Positions 44,749-57,063 of a DNA stretch of 64,000 bases are shown here, one piece after another (the stretch's first letter is position 1; each line of letters begins with the position of its first letter). Below the pieces are notes generated by a model. That model saw only the letters and a list, made by a program, of their open reading frames with translations, searched no databases and was not told where the DNA came from. This stretch comes from Varanus komodoensis (lineage: Eukaryota > Chordata > Lepidosauria > Squamata > Varanidae). A program made the translations under genes and the position numbers. The stretch is taken from assembly GCF_004798865.1 (NCBI RefSeq), contig NW_025335761.1, positions 18,434,299 through 18,498,298 on the forward strand. The letters run 5' to 3'.

Positions 44749-47242
44749 CTGTGCTTTTTTATAAACAGATTTTGGTGCCCATTTATTTAGGCATATTTCT
44801 TATGTACAAGACTATCATTGCTAGATATGCAACTTCATACAAACAGGTTGTAACACCATACAGATGGTAAATGTTTGATTATTGTAAAATGTTAGATTGG
44901 ATATGTTCCTCATATACAAGTAGGAATAGCAGAATATTAAACCTATTTTTTGAAAATATGATAGTGGTTATATATAGTGTTGCTGAGTTTGTAAAAAATA
45001 ATTTGAACAGTTAGGAATAAGGAACCTGACATTGTTGGAATGAACCATGGGGCTGGCATCTGAGTTGGACAGGTCACATGCATAGTGGTACATGCTGTAT
45101 GTAAATATGCCAATACTTAGCCTACTTTAAGGCTACTTTTCAGGTGTCTGAAAACCAGATCAGTTTAACAAGTGTTGGCTGCTTGGTGTTGCTTTAGAAA
45201 TTGTCCTTTGTTACTAAATATTAGCTAAATATCTGGAACAATTTTATATAATTTATATTTTATATTATTTTTCTCAGTTGCCTACATTGCTGTTATGCTT
45301 TGGTTTCTCTGCATGGCTTAAACCAATAAATATAACAGCATTCATTTTCTTGGGGATCTTTCCTTTTGGGTTTTTTTTTTAAAGATAGATTGGTGAGCTT
45401 CCTTCTACCTTGATTCAGAATGCGGTCAGCCCTTCTACACTTTCTCAGAGAATTTTTGAGAGTTCTGAGAAATCCTGGAAAGACCAGACACATTCCAAGT
45501 AATTGGTGCTCATTGGTACTGAATTTCTTTTCATGCTGCTTTTTGGTACTAGTTGGTGATTGGTACCCATGAAATACCAGTTGATATTTCCTTTCATGTT
45601 GCTTTTCTTTCCCTCCCTTTCCTACTTTTCCTAAACATACCTTTTAAAGAGGGGTAGGTGGACTATAGCTTTTGCCCTTCCATTTCTCCAAGATTTACAT
45701 TTCAGCAGCACTGACGGGTAAGATTGCTCTTTGGTGAGGATTTAAAAACCCTGTTCAACTGCCACTTTCTGGGAACATTTATAATAGAAGTCTTCATTGT
45801 CAAAGCCTTGGGGCCAAATGAAGACCTTAGGAGCAGCATCTGTGGTATCATCACCTCCATATTTACTGGTGGTGGAAGGTGAATATTGAGCATATGGGAA
45901 GGGAAGATGGCAGGGGTAGCTTGGAATGGTGTGGAGCATGTTTGCAAGCTGAGATAAAGTTCAGAGGACTTTTAGCTTTGATTGTAAAAAGCTATTTCCA
46001 AATTGCTGCAGTGTATTTTCCAAGCCATCACTATCTAGTTCTGAAACTGATCCACGTAGTTATTGGTTATTTGCAAAGAGTTGGATCTGTGTTTGTGAAC
46101 AGCTGTATAACTTAGTATGCCTCCCAGGACTATTCAGTTTTGATTAATATAAACATAGATAAGTGGTGTAACTGAAGCAAAAACAAAAACTGAACTTAAT
46201 TAACTTTGTAAGTTTGTTAGACATATTTATGGTTGCTGTCAATTGGTAATGACATTGTTTATGCTTAAAGCTAAAATATCTGTATAACAGAGGAGTAAAA
46301 CTTAGGTCCACTTTTGTATTATATTAACTTTCACCAACAGAAAAGCAGATTGTTACATTCAACCCAATATGTTAATCCCCTTTTCCCTCTTTGTTCTGTA
46401 GTGTGCTTTTTCTTTTTGCATCACTTCAGGTTTGAATTCCTTTCTCTATTAACCCTTCCAACTTTTCTGTCTTCATTCTTTCTGCACCAGTACAGTGCTG
46501 CATATATCTCTCACTTGCTGTCTTTTTGTTTCGATTGCTTTGTCCCATTTGCTTCAGTGGGATATTTAAGTACATGGGGTTAAATCCAATAATGTCATCT
46601 ACTAATAGAAATGCTTCCATCAGTGGAACTGGGGTCAGTTTGTCTCTCTCTCTCATTCTCTCATTCCATTTGCCCTCAAAATCCATACCAGTTGGCCAAA
46701 AAACTGTACAGTTCAGATTCTTGGGTAACATAGAGGGCTGCAGTGGGAAGAGAGGTAGAGAAATGTTAGAAATGACTGAATCAATGAATCAGTATTATTT
46801 ACTTTTTCTGTGCACTCTCAAAGAAGGAATCAAGTGAGCATCTTGAAACTTTAGCTTTTTCAGGTGGAATTGTAGGAGTTAAGTGATGTGTAAGTAAGAT
46901 TAGCTTACACAGAAGACTAATTTGGTGATACTCAATATAGCGGTACACTGTAGAATTAAAACATAACTGCTATTTTAGTATAAATATATTCTTTCTTCTC
47001 TGGTCCTCCTTTTTAAGTTTGTAATGGTTCTTGTATTTATTTCTTCATGCCATGTGATCTGTAATATAATATGAATAGTAAAGCTTGTAGCAATGTTTCA
47101 ACACTTAAGAGTTTTTTTTATATTTCTTTACAAGCTGCTTGCTCCATATGGTTTGTATTATGTGTATGTGTTTACCATATATAGATTTTGTGAGATTATA
47201 TATGTAATGGCATACATGTAAGTGTACATCTCTTAATAATGG

Positions 47243-47697
47243 ATAATAGTGATTCCCAAACCCTTTTGGTCATGGAAACTTTCTGAAGACTTTTTTCCCC
47301 CATGGAACCCTAACTCTATCCCTGATTATTACCAAGCATTGTGAACCCACAGTGTTCTTCCTTCATTCATCTGCTCCTGTTGCCTGAGTGCCTTGCATAA
47401 CATAATAGGTTTGGGGAAAACATTTCAAATTTAGCAAAGGAATAAAGCGATTATATGGTGATATCCCAAATGAATTCTTTTGATTATTCCCAACTCTACG
47501 CAGTAGAGTCCTAGGAACCAAATGACATGATGCATTTCCTGTTTGCTGCTTGGATGCCAACTGACAATAGTTGGTCTAGTGTGGTTTCATTTTAAAATTT
47601 GTTTTATATTTGATTTTTGAGATTTTTCATGGAACACCTACAAAACCCTTGCAAAACCCTAGCGTTCTGTGCAACACAGTTTGAGAACTGCTGCTGT
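47243..47697 (+). mobile_element. Non-autonomous hAT-type element
   Basis: The left end agtgattcccaaacccttt, then tggtcatggaaac. The right end catggaacacc ... cacagtttgagaactgctg. The two ends form imperfect inverted repeats (cccaaac.c / gtttgagaactg) with the gg(t)catggaac motif inside both, as in hAT elements. The ~455-bp body has no transposase. The target-site duplication is not clear. Confidence 0.55.
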
Positions 47698-49213
47698 AGA
47701 CTAGAAATAACCATTTGCAAGTAATTATAAAATTATAAAAGTAATTCCAGTTCTAAACTCCTTTTTGTACTTAAGAGATGGTATGGAGACTGATGAGGAA
47801 CTATCATTGGTGGAAATAAATTGTGTATTTTTTCAGAATTAGAATAGTTGTGAGGACGATGTGTGTCTTAAGTTCTATTCTGAGAATCACATCTACTTTT
47901 AGAAGAGTTGAAAGCAATGCCACAATGTATGGTTATCACTCCAAGAATCTCAGATGAGATAGAATTAAGAAAAGCCTCCAGGGAATGGATAAGCCCATAC
48001 ATAGCAGGCAGGCAGGTACACAAGCTTATGTAGTTATAGAGTTCTGATTGCCTCCTTAAAGTTATGCATTAGTTTTCTTCCCTGTCCATCTAATGTAATG
48101 ACTGCCTTTCCCTCCCTCTCTTTGCTTTTGTTCATGCAAGAAAATGTTCCAGCATGCATTTCTATTTATGAATTCCTTCTGAAGTTCATTTTCTCATAAA
48201 ATATGGAGCTGGCATGAATATTGTAAAATAGATTTGTCATATAGATAGATGATAAGATGTTTTTAGCATTAGCTGTGAAGGTTTTAGTCCCAAGAGTGTG
48301 TTCCTCCATTCAACAAGTTGACCTCTACCAAATTTTGAATAGTGATGCAAGATAAGAATGAAGAGGCAGATTAAAGTATCTTTAATCAAGCTTAAACTAC
48401 ATGAAGCTTTCAAGTCTTTCTTTATAAAATGTAATCTTCATATAGGGGCTTCTTATAGAGAGCCTTTCTTACTTGCAATGTCTCTTTCTCTCACTCTCTT
48501 TGTGGGTCTTCACTTTCTATTTTTTCTCTAGGGCACTCTTGTTTGCATCTATTTTGTATTTATGTGGCGTTAATGCACTGTACCAGTTCTATAGCCTTTC
48601 TTTTCTTCCTCTCATCCTTCTTAGGTAGACATATTTTAATGTTCCTGCCACTTTCTGTAAGTTCTACAATTTCATAACTATGGCCAGATCCAAAGAATTG
48701 CACAACTCAGAATTCTGCACTTTGCGGGAGGGAGGGCCTTTGAGCTTTCACTTCCCAGATTTCAGGTCCCATGCTGTCCAAGAAACATATTTTCAAATTG
48801 AAGAACCATTTAAATGTTAAGGTGTGTCATTGCAGCAATGTATGCTGTTCAAAGAGTCAAAATTCTACCAGGTATCAGTGTATGCTAATAATAATTGTCT
48901 GGATCCTGTCTTGTGCCTTTTGATATCCCTTTTTAATCCTGGTAAATCTTACCTGCCACTCAAATCTTTGTTACTGAGCTTTGTGTTACATTAACTTGCT
49001 CATCGGTTATCTCTTACATTTTCACACCTTACCACCTTTGCTTGCCCAACAAGTTCAAGATCTACAGAAACTTCTTGTCCATTTCTGTTTACCTCTCTCA
49101 ACCTTATTCTCCTCCAGTTATTTGATTTGCTGTCCACTTTCAGTTTTTCTCAGCTCTAATTTTTACATCCTTGCCATTGTGTTCATCTTCTGACTGTTCT
49201 TAAATGCCAAGCT

Positions 49214-49316
<103 letters not shown>

Positions 49317-49976
49317 GCTTTCAGTTTAATGCATACCTATGGAACAGACTCAAAACACATTTTCCTATTATATATTTGCCTCATTCTCTACTCTGTTTCT
49401 TTTAAAACTGCTTTACCATTCTAGTGGTTACTGTTATTTTGTCAACTTTTTGTTTCTTTTTGTGTTAATTTGATCCTATTTGCTGACATACAGTTAAATT
49501 GCTGCTGCTACTTGTTCTTCTTCATGATCTCAGCTGTCCTAAAACTGGATTTTGCACTTCTGCACAGATGACCTCTGGAACACTTTAAACCTTTAGGGAG
49601 CTGAGACACTTGTTATTTCTTAAAGAAAGAGAACATGCCTCTCCATGCATGCTCTAATGGGTGGCCTCTTATTACATCAGCAGCATCAATGCAGATGTTC
49701 TCAGAATTTTTCTGGTTTCTTCCCATTTCTGCCAAAATTTCTGCCTAGCTTGGCAGTTAGGGAACCTTTTTTAAAAAATTCTAGATAAAGTTGTACATTT
49801 TTAATATCCTTGGAGCAGTACAATTCTTTCCAATTGTCTGCACAGCTGTGGTGTGACAGACCATTTTTAAAAATGTTGGAAAAGGCAGTATGGGAAAGTC
49901 ATCAGAGATTCCCTGGCCAACTGGGCCAATTCCTGCCCAGAAATTCCCTGGTTCCTCAATCCCAGGACCAGACACA

Positions 49977-50472
49977 TGACAACCCCAAGTCTGGGGAACA
50001 AAACAAGTTTATTAAAAGGATAAAATATAGGGGTGGAGGATGCTAAAACAGTACTGCTAAAAAGGATAAAATAGGATAAAATGGGGAAGGGGAAGTTGGA
50101 AAGCAGCAATTTAACAATTTACAGCCAACCAATCACTCCCAATCCTGGGTCTCCTTGAGCCACCTGGACACAAAGCAACAAAGCTAACTATTTGCTAAGT
50201 AGAGAGAGTACAGAAAACAAGCAGCCAACCAGAACACCTGAAGAGGAATAAAGAACTTTGCTGTTCCCTGGCTTATAAATCTTCTGATCTGTGGGGAAAT
50301 GGCTCATCTCCCAGTCCTGGGGCCAAGCATTTGTTCCAGGTGTTGGTCATTAGCAAGGCCATAATTTCTGGTAACTCCCAAAAGTCCATTACAAAGGGAA
50401 GGGACTCCCCAGATTTTGGGCACCAGATACCCACTGAGCTGACACCTGAATTTATAAAATTTGCCCCTTACA
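49977..50472 (-). mobile_element. Candidate solo LTR of an old retrovirus-like element
   Basis: A 496-bp segment that starts TG and ends CA. On the minus strand it carries a TATA-like motif (tttataagcc) and, about 260 bases further, an AATAAA-type signal followed by a T/C-rich stretch, in the order expected for U3-R-U5. No internal gag or pol sequence was recognised beside it, and no target-site duplication is visible. It is a fossil; family (ERV-like) and age are uncertain. Confidence 0.35.
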
Positions 50473-53360
50473 ATTTTAAGCCTTTGTTAAACTCTCCGGC
50501 AGCCAAAAAGCATGTTAACATTACACAGGTGTTCTAAAATGATTTTTTTATCATTTTGTCTAGATAAAATGGTTGTCTTAGATTTTCTTACCCCCAACTC
50601 CCTCCTACCCCTGGAAATTTGTTATCTTCTTTAGTGTGTTCTCTGTTATTCAGATCTCAATTTAGGATAAAATGGTACCCTGGGCAAAATATTGCTTTGT
50701 TGCTCCAGCCCTGTGGTCAGCTTCGAGGGGCCAACCAGAAGGTTTGTGGATCCTGGTACTAGTGTGTTTCTGGGGACAGGATGGCTGCTGCCGCTGCCCC
50801 CTACAAAGTTGTCATATGTGTGCAAAGCTGGGGACCACATGCAAGAATCATGCATAGACTACATGGACGTATTCTCACGTCCAGTTCCTCCTTGCCCTGG
50901 GATCAAATGGAATGATACTGTTCTTCATTTTAGTTTTACATGTTTTCTGGTATAGCAGGCTGCTGGCTTCTGTGCAACCAATTAATGAAGGTTTCTTTAT
51001 GAGTTTGTGACAAGAATATGCTTCCTGCTGTGCCACCAAACCTTCCTTAAAGCCTTTTCTGTTAGTTCTCTTCTTTCACCAAACTCAATAAGTGGGACTA
51101 CTCTGGGCCAGCCCTGAGCCTGCATGACCAATCTTATCTCTTTTGCTGCCAGACATAAAATTTTTATCTTAAATGAAAGTTTAGATTCCCTTATACTTGG
51201 GCTGCAGGCCTAGGTAATAAGAAGGACCATCACTTCCAGCCTTTCAAGTTTACAGTTTACAGCTAGTTTAAGCTTCAGATTTATCATTTCTTCTTTCTCT
51301 TTTATGACTATGTAAATTGTTTACTTAATCATGACTAGGAAGACTTATGTCACAATTACTTGTGGAGATTCAGTGTCATCTTACCCGATAATATACAGTT
51401 TCCTATTTTTATGAAAACCTTCAAAAGCATTCTTAGTATTTTATTTAACAGGGTGGAAGGATCAGGACAAGGATAATAGTATGCCCAGGAATGGAGTGTT
51501 ATTTTATGGAATCCTGGGGCAAATTGTCTTTTTCATGCCCCTTCAGGTGCATATGTAGCTCTCAAAACACAACTGTTATGGAGTTGTGGGTTTATAATTT
51601 TTTATTTTGCCAAGTGCACACACAAAATGACTCCAACTACAAGTTGGATTCCAGTACTCCCTCCTCAGCTACAAGAAATAGACTCTTGGTTGCAATGGTA
51701 TAATTAGTTTTAAAGGAACAATATCATTAAATACTGCAGCCTCACAGGTTGTAATGCCTTCTGTCTTCTTCAGTTGCTGCTTTTTCTTTAACTTTGAAAA
51801 TGACCATTGTTCCCAAATTACAAGTAACTGCTTTGCATGCCAATCAGTTCTGTAGCACAAGTGAAGCTAATACTAGGACACCATCTACTAAGGGGGGTAT
51901 ATAGAAGTGGCTTGACTAGATGTAAAAATATCTTCCCAAAAGCTGTGTGGAGCTCAGAACATAGAATGCAAAGCACATCAATAGAGCTAATTGTCCAAAG
52001 ATGCAAGCAAGCTGAAGAGGTTTCTTCAGCTTTCTAAAACAGAGGTATGACTGTGGGACTGGGAGTGCTTGGCAAGGGCAATGTAGATAATCTAGTTTTC
52101 ATTAATGTAGAAGATGGTAAGAACTCTGTCTTCAGTGAGAGGCCTGCTGAAATAGAAGAAACCCCTTTCAACCCCTTTGATTCTGCACTGTGGCCAAAAG
52201 TAATTATAGTTATATTTCTAGATATAATGGTTGTTCTTGCCTTTCTTCTACCACTTTTTCCAAGCAGACCAGGACACAGGCTTTCTAACTAAAAGGCTTT
52301 ATTGAGAGGTGGTATAGTGATTGGAGTGTTGTGCTGGGGACCTGGATTTTAGGGAAATGGAGCAGAATGATAAAGAAGTTAATTTGAAACTCAATACCCC
52401 TTATTCCTACCAAACTGAAAGAGACAAACCACAACTTCAAGGTGGATCTTTCTGCTTAAGGGTCAATTGATTGGAGCGTCTGACACTTTCAACTGGGCTG
52501 CCCTCTTAACCTGATGCTGTATCCTTAGATTAATGATGTTAAGTCTACCTCCTCCTTGTTTAGCTCATTAAACTTTACCACAGAACTTCAAACCATCTGA
52601 TTCTCAGTGACAGCTTGGCTTAACTCAGGTTCCATTGGCTTTGGCATTTCAGCTATGACTTCTCACCCCACCTGTCCATCTGAACCAAAACATGTATCTA
52701 CAACTTTTGAAGGCTCATATATAGGATGAGTGGGCCTAGTCTGTACCATGTGTTCCAGTAAATTCAGTGGGACTGATGATACGGTCTTTCTTCCACATGA
52801 GAACTAATGTCAGTTCTGAAAACCTTTGGCGGAATGTGTTTAGTCAAGGGTGAGAGGCTGAAAAGGTTCTGGATTGTCTTTTTCAAAACTACCAACAAAG
52901 TTTATTTGCTCCTTCTGTAAAATATTTCCAAGTGGTGCCTTTGCCATTGCTACTTTTTCACCTGGAAATACCAGAACCACACAGTGGAAATGTTTGAGTG
53001 GCATCTAAAGAGGCATGAGAAGTTACCAAAACATATTTTAAGTGGATAGAAAGAGAATCTAAGTTTAGATTGAACAAGTGCATTGAGGGAAAGCTTCAGT
53101 GGATTATAAAACAAGAAATTCAGCATTGGAAAGGTGTATTCAGACTTCTAATTGATGTTACACTGGTTCTTTTGTCCTCCGTTCAGTGGTGGCAGATACT
53201 GAAAGACAACTTGGGCAGGTTCACTGTGAAGTCACTGAGTGGCACCTGCTCAGAAAGTTGTGTGGACAATGCGAAGCCACTTTGATATCAAACAAAACTT
53301 CATGATAGAATTAGCATGGGCTGTCCCACTTTCACTTTGTGTGAACTTTCCCACATTGGA

Positions 53361-53484
53361 GGAATTCAAGAGACCATTGAACAGCTGTCTGTCAAAGACA
53401 TTTTAATGTGGAGTCCTGCACTGAGCAGGGGGTTGACTAAATGGCCTTATAGAGCCCTTCCAACTTTAATTTTCTATGATTCTA
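53361..53484 (+). mobile_element. CR1 LINE 3' end of a second, older CR1 family
   Basis: tcctgcactgagcagggggt, then tgactaaatggccttataga and the CR1 terminal repeat ttctatgattcta. This is the classic amniote CR1 3' UTR (gcactgagcagggggttggactagatgacct) and differs from family A. It ends about 70 bases before the longer CR1. Confidence 0.8.
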
Positions 53485-53602
53485 GCAGAATTTCTTCAAG
53501 CAAATGGATATCCTTGGTATGAAGCACACTGCACAGCCTTCAGGTTCTTGATATTGGGTTGGGGTCAGAGCAGCCTGTGCCTCTGCTGCTCTGACCCCAA
53601 CC

Positions 53603-54045
53603 TGGAGACAAGGGAGGTTTACTGCCTGCCGGGCGCACATATCCGGCATGTGAAGGACAGAGTGGAGCATCTTGTTCGCTCCGGGGGTCACCAGCCGCTC
53701 CTGGTGATCCATGTGGGCACAAACGATGTGGCCAGGCAGGGTGTGGTTGAGACCACCAGGGACTTTGAGGCCTTGGGGAAGAAACTCAGGGAGCTGAAGG
53801 CCCAAGTGGCCTTCTCGTCAATCTTACCTGTCCGGAGATTTGGGCCAGGAAGGGACAGGAGGACCTCCGAGGTGAATGACTGGCTTAGGGTGTGGTGCCA
53901 GAAGGAACGCTTCGGGTTCCTCGACCACGGCACTCGTTTTCTTGCCAATGGACTTCTGGCAAGGGACGGGTTACACCTCACGAGGATGGGGAAAAGGTCC
54001 TTTGGAGATGCTCTAGTGAGCTTCGTCCGGAAGACTTTAAACTGA
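53603..54045 (+). CDS. CR1 ORF1 fragment: SGNH/GDSL-type esterase-like domain
   Basis: The frame is open from upstream flanking DNA. LINE-derived sequence starts around SDPNLETREVYCLPGAHIRH. It continues LLVIHVGTNDVARQGVVETT, LRELKAQVAFSSILPVRRFG and ends LARDGLHLTRMGKRSFGDAL ... VRKTLN. The GTND block and the terminal DGxHLT block with its catalytic-type Asp/His are the hallmarks of the esterase-like domain in CR1 ORF1 proteins. The N-terminal PHD-like/nucleophile part is missing through 5' truncation. Confidence 0.8.
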
Positions 54046-54239
54046 GCCGGGGGTGGGGTTCAGGCCCCCCAGTAATGTGCCTGCACTGGACAAGTGTGGG
54101 AGGAGGATCAGGGCTCTGTGAGCAGGGTTTTAGAGATACTGCAGGGACTGACAGGACTCCTACAGAGAGGGGCCAGGTATCAGGGAGGATAGGAAGAAGG
54201 AGGAGGCTGGGAACTCCAAGGAAAGAAAGTGGTGGGAAG

Positions 54240-55754
54240 GAGTTGAGGTGCATGTACACCAATGCTAGGAGCATGGGTAATAAGCAGGAAGAGCTTGAAG
54301 CTCTCCTGGGAATAGGAGGGTATGATCTGGTGGGAATCACAGAAACTTGGTGGGATGAAAGGCAAGTCTGGAATGTGAACATAGAAGGGTATCACCTTTT
54401 TAGAAAGGACAGAAAGGGAAAGAGAGGTGGGGGCATGGCTTTATACGTCAGGGAAGGGATAGGATGCAGTGAGATAGAATGCAGCACAGATGGGGATTCG
54501 GTAGAGGCAGTCTGGGTGAAACTTAGGGGTTTTGACAGGGAAAGAGACCTGACAGTGGGGGTATGTTATTGCCCTCCAGGTCAACTTGAGACCCTGGATG
54601 ATGTCCTAACAGACCAGATTCTAAGGATATCTCAGGGGAGAGACACAGTAATTATGGGAGATTTCAATCTCCCGGATATTACTTGGGAGACTCACTCGGT
54701 GGTGACAGCCAGGTCACGTCACTTCCTAGAAGCTATAGAGGGAGGGTTTTTCACACAGAGGGTCCAAGAGGCGACAAGGGGGGGAAACATCCTTGACTTG
54801 GTCTTGACCAATAGGGAGGAGCTGATAGATGAAGTACAGATTAGGGGAGCTCTGGATGCGAGTGATCACTCCATCCTTTGCTTTGAGATCAGGGGACTGG
54901 GGATGTGCAGCAGGTCGAGCACTAGAAGCTGGGACTTCAAGAGGGCCAACTTTGGCCAACTGAAGGCCAGACTGCGGAAAGTCTCCTGGGATAGGTTACT
55001 GGAAGGTAAGCGAGTTGAGGAGGGGTGGATAGCACTCAAAAGGGAGGTTTTGGAGGCGCAAGCCTTGATGATACCTCTAGTCAGTAAGGTGGGGAGGCGG
55101 AGGAGAGTGCCGCCATGGATGCGAAAGGAGGTGGTTAAAGGGATTAGACGAAAGAGGAACCTCCGTAGGAAATGGGTACTGGGGGAAATAGACAAAAGGG
55201 TATACTGGGGGGAGGAGGCCCCTTGCAGAAGGATTCTTCGCAAAGCTAAGGCTGATTACGAGCTGAGACTTGCCAAGAATATCAAGAGCAACAAAAAGGG
55301 CTTCTTTCAGCATGTAAATAGCAAGAGGAAGGGGAGACAAGTGGTGGGACCACTAAATAAGGAGGAAGGAGATCCAGTGGCTCATATGAGGGAACAGGCA
55401 CAGATGCTAAATGACTATTTTGCCTCTGTGTTCTCCCCAAAGGAGGATGGGGGATATTCGCATAGGAGATTAGATGAGGCTGAGAACTTAGGGGCACAGA
55501 TTAGAGTCACCCCCCTTGAAGTCGAGGGGCTCCTCAGGGCATTGGATATTACAAAGGCACCAGACCCTGACGGGTTACACTTAGAGAGTTGGCAGGGGTT
55601 CTCTCATGCCCACTGGCCTCTGTTTTTGAGACCTCATGGAGAACAGGTGAAGTTCCAGAGGACTGGAGGATGGCATCATTGGTCCCAATTTTCAAAAAGG
55701 GTAGTAGAAAGGACATGGGGAATTATAGACTGGTTAGCCTTACGTCCATTGTAG
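54240..55754 (+). CDS. CR1 ORF2 N-terminal half: AP-type endonuclease and linker
   Basis: ELRCMYTNARSMGNKQEELE begins the endonuclease. The catalytic motifs follow: ITETWWD, GGGMALYVRE, the MGDFN box and SDHSILCFE. Then come the linker (NIKSNKKGFFQHVNSKRKGR, LNDYFASVFSP) and RT motif 0/1 (TKAPDPDGLHL; usual KAPGPDG). The frame is lost at about 55575, and the residues from there to the stop at 55752-55754 are out of frame. The first ATG in the domain is at 54252; the true ORF2 start may be slightly upstream. It would nick target DNA during retrotransposition. Confidence 0.85.
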   Translation, partial: ELRCMYTNARSMGNKQEELEALLGIGGYDLVGITETWWDERQVWNVNIEGYHLFRKDRKGKRGGGMALYVREGIGCSEIECSTDGDSVEAVWVKLRGFDRERDLTVGVCYCPPGQLETLDDVLTDQILRISQGRDTVIMGDFNLPDITWETHSVVTARSRHFLEAIEGGFFTQRVQEATRGGNILDLVLTNREELIDEVQIRGALDASDHSILCFEIRGLGMCSRSSTRSWDFKRANFGQLKARLRKVSWDRLLEGKRVEEGWIALKREVLEAQALMIPLVSKVGRRRRVPPWMRKEVVKGIRRKRNLRRKWVLGEIDKRVYWGEEAPCRRILRKAKADYELRLAKNIKSNKKGFFQHVNSKRKGRQVVGPLNKEEGDPVAHMREQAQMLNDYFASVFSPKEDGGYSHRRLDEAENLGAQIRVTPLEVEGLLRALDITKAPDPDGLHLESWQGFSHAHWPLFLRPHGEQVKFQRTGGWHHWSQFSKRVVERTWGIIDWLALRPL

Positions 55755-56395
55755 GAAAAACAATGGAAAGGCTCATAACAGAGAGAGATCTAGTGATGCT
55801 AGATAGGGAAGGGAGGCTGACAGCCGCACAACACGGCTTCCGCAAAAACAGGTCCTGCCAGACAAACCTTGTGGAATTCTATGACAAGGTTTTGAGATGG
55901 CTAGATGGAGGGGATGCAGTGGATGTGGTATACCTGGATTTTAGCAAGGCCTTTGACAAAGTACCCCATGATATCCTGGTGGAGAAACTGAGGAGTTTTG
56001 GGATACACCAAAGCACTGTCCGGTGGATTAGGGCATGGTTGACTGACCGAAAGCAGAAGGTAACCATTAGCGGGGAATCATCGGGATGGCGGCCAGTGAC
56101 AAGCGGGGTCCCCCAGGGCTCTGTCCTGAGGCCAATCCTGTTTAATCTTTTCATTAACGACATGGAAGAAGGGGTGAACAGTCTGCTGATCAAATTTGCA
56201 GACGACACTAAAACTGGAGCAGTGGCCACAACTGAGGAGCAGGTACTCCAGATCCAAAAGGATCTGGACAGACTATGGAAGTGGGCAGGAGACAACAGGA
56301 TGGCGTTCAATGTGGATAAGTGCAAGGTCTTGCAGTTGGGGCATAGGAATAGCTGTCATAAGTACAGGTTAGGTGACAAGTGGCAGCACTTGTGA
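55589..56395 (+). CDS. CR1 ORF2 middle part: reverse transcriptase
   Basis: In a different frame from the endonuclease: LAGVLSCPLASVFETSWRTG, WRMASLVPIFKKGSRKD, NYRLVSLTSIVGKTMERLI, QHGFRKNRSCQTNLVEFYD, VYLDFSKAFDKVPHDILVEK, TSGVPQGSVLRPILFNLFIN and the catalytic box IKFADDTKTGAV. All core RT motifs with the FADD aspartates are present. The frame ends at a stop just after CHKYRLGDKWQHL, where a small deletion shifts the frame. Confidence 0.88.
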   Translation: MAGVLSCPLASVFETSWRTGEVPEDWRMASLVPIFKKGSRKDMGNYRLVSLTSIVGKTMERLITERDLVMLDREGRLTAAQHGFRKNRSCQTNLVEFYDKVLRWLDGGDAVDVVYLDFSKAFDKVPHDILVEKLRSFGIHQSTVRWIRAWLTDRKQKVTISGESSGWRPVTSGVPQGSVLRPILFNLFINDMEEGVNSLLIKFADDTKTGAVATTEEQVLQIQKDLDRLWKWAGDNRMAFNVDKCKVLQLGHRNSCHKYRLGDKWQHL

Positions 56396-56990
56396 AAGGG
56401 ACCTTGGGGTACTGGTTGACTGCAGGCTAAACATGAATCAGCAGTGTGATGCGGTGGTCAAGAGGGTGAAAGCCACCCTTGGTTGCATAGCCAGAAGTGT
56501 GGCTTCTAGATCAAGAGAGGTATTACTACCAGTCTACACAACTCTGGTGCGCCCGCAATTGGAGTATTGTGTTCTGTTTTGGGCCCCTCATTACAGAAAG
56601 GATATAGCCAGGTTGGAGTCAGTGCAGCGTAGGGCCACAAGGTTAGTGGCCGGTTTGCAGGGGATGCTGTATGAGACGAGACTGAGGGAACTGGGTCTCT
56701 TCAGCCTGGAGAAGAGCGGACTCAGAGCGGATATGTTGGTGACATACAGGTATGTGAGGGGATGTCACATGGAGATGGGTAGAGACCCATTCTCCCCTGC
56801 AGAGGAAGGCAGGACACGCTCTAATGGAGCAAAGCTCAGGGAGCCAAGGTTCCATTTGGATGCCAGGAAGCACTTCCTGACAGTCAGGACCCCGAGGGTG
56901 TGGAATGGGCTTCCACGAGAGGTCATTGAGGCCCCATCGGTGCAGGTATTCAAGGATAGGCTGGATGTCCACATGGTGGGCATGTCGTGA
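56373..56990 (+). CDS. CR1 ORF2 C-terminal part
   Basis: STCERDLGVLVDCRLNMNQQ, RPQLEYCVLFWAPHYRKDIA, LESVQRRATRLVAG, LRELGLFSLEKSGLRADMLV, HFLTVRTPRVWNGLPREVIE and VQVFKDRLDVHMVGMS, then the stop. This is the typical CR1 C-terminal domain. The first few residues overlap the preceding frame. The 3' UTR follows to 57063. Confidence 0.85.
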   Translation: MTSGSTCERDLGVLVDCRLNMNQQCDAVVKRVKATLGCIARSVASRSREVLLPVYTTLVRPQLEYCVLFWAPHYRKDIARLESVQRRATRLVAGLQGMLYETRLRELGLFSLEKSGLRADMLVTYRYVRGCHMEMGRDPFSPAEEGRTRSNGAKLREPRFHLDARKHFLTVRTPRVWNGLPREVIEAPSVQVFKDRLDVHMVGMS

Positions 56991-57063
56991 GCGGAGCCGG
57001 CTGGTGCCGGAGATCAGACTAGATGGCACGGGAGGCCCTTCTGACTTGCTCTGTTTCTATGAT

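Larger units (their letters stand above)
53557..57063 (+). mobile_element. CR1 LINE (family A), ~3.5 kb, two ORF2 frame breaks
   Basis: This copy carries the 3' part of ORF1, all of ORF2 and the 3' UTR, ending at the CR1-type terminus tgtttctatgat. The 5' edge is an 18-bp inverted repeat (53557-53574 and 53585-53602). The ORF2 frame changes twice: near 55575, where about 10 bases are missing relative to the 19.3-kb copy (ttacacttagagagttgg versus ttacacccgagaat...gagttgg), and near 56370-56390. The ORF lengths suggest a fairly young copy. It sits in TTBK2 intron 3 in the sense orientation. Confidence 0.92.

Noticed and set aside
52047-52292. 81-codon open frame with a hydrophobic C-terminal stretch
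   Set aside because: It looks like a membrane segment but is isolated in TTBK2 intron 3, lacks any known family signature and has no flanking splice evidence.
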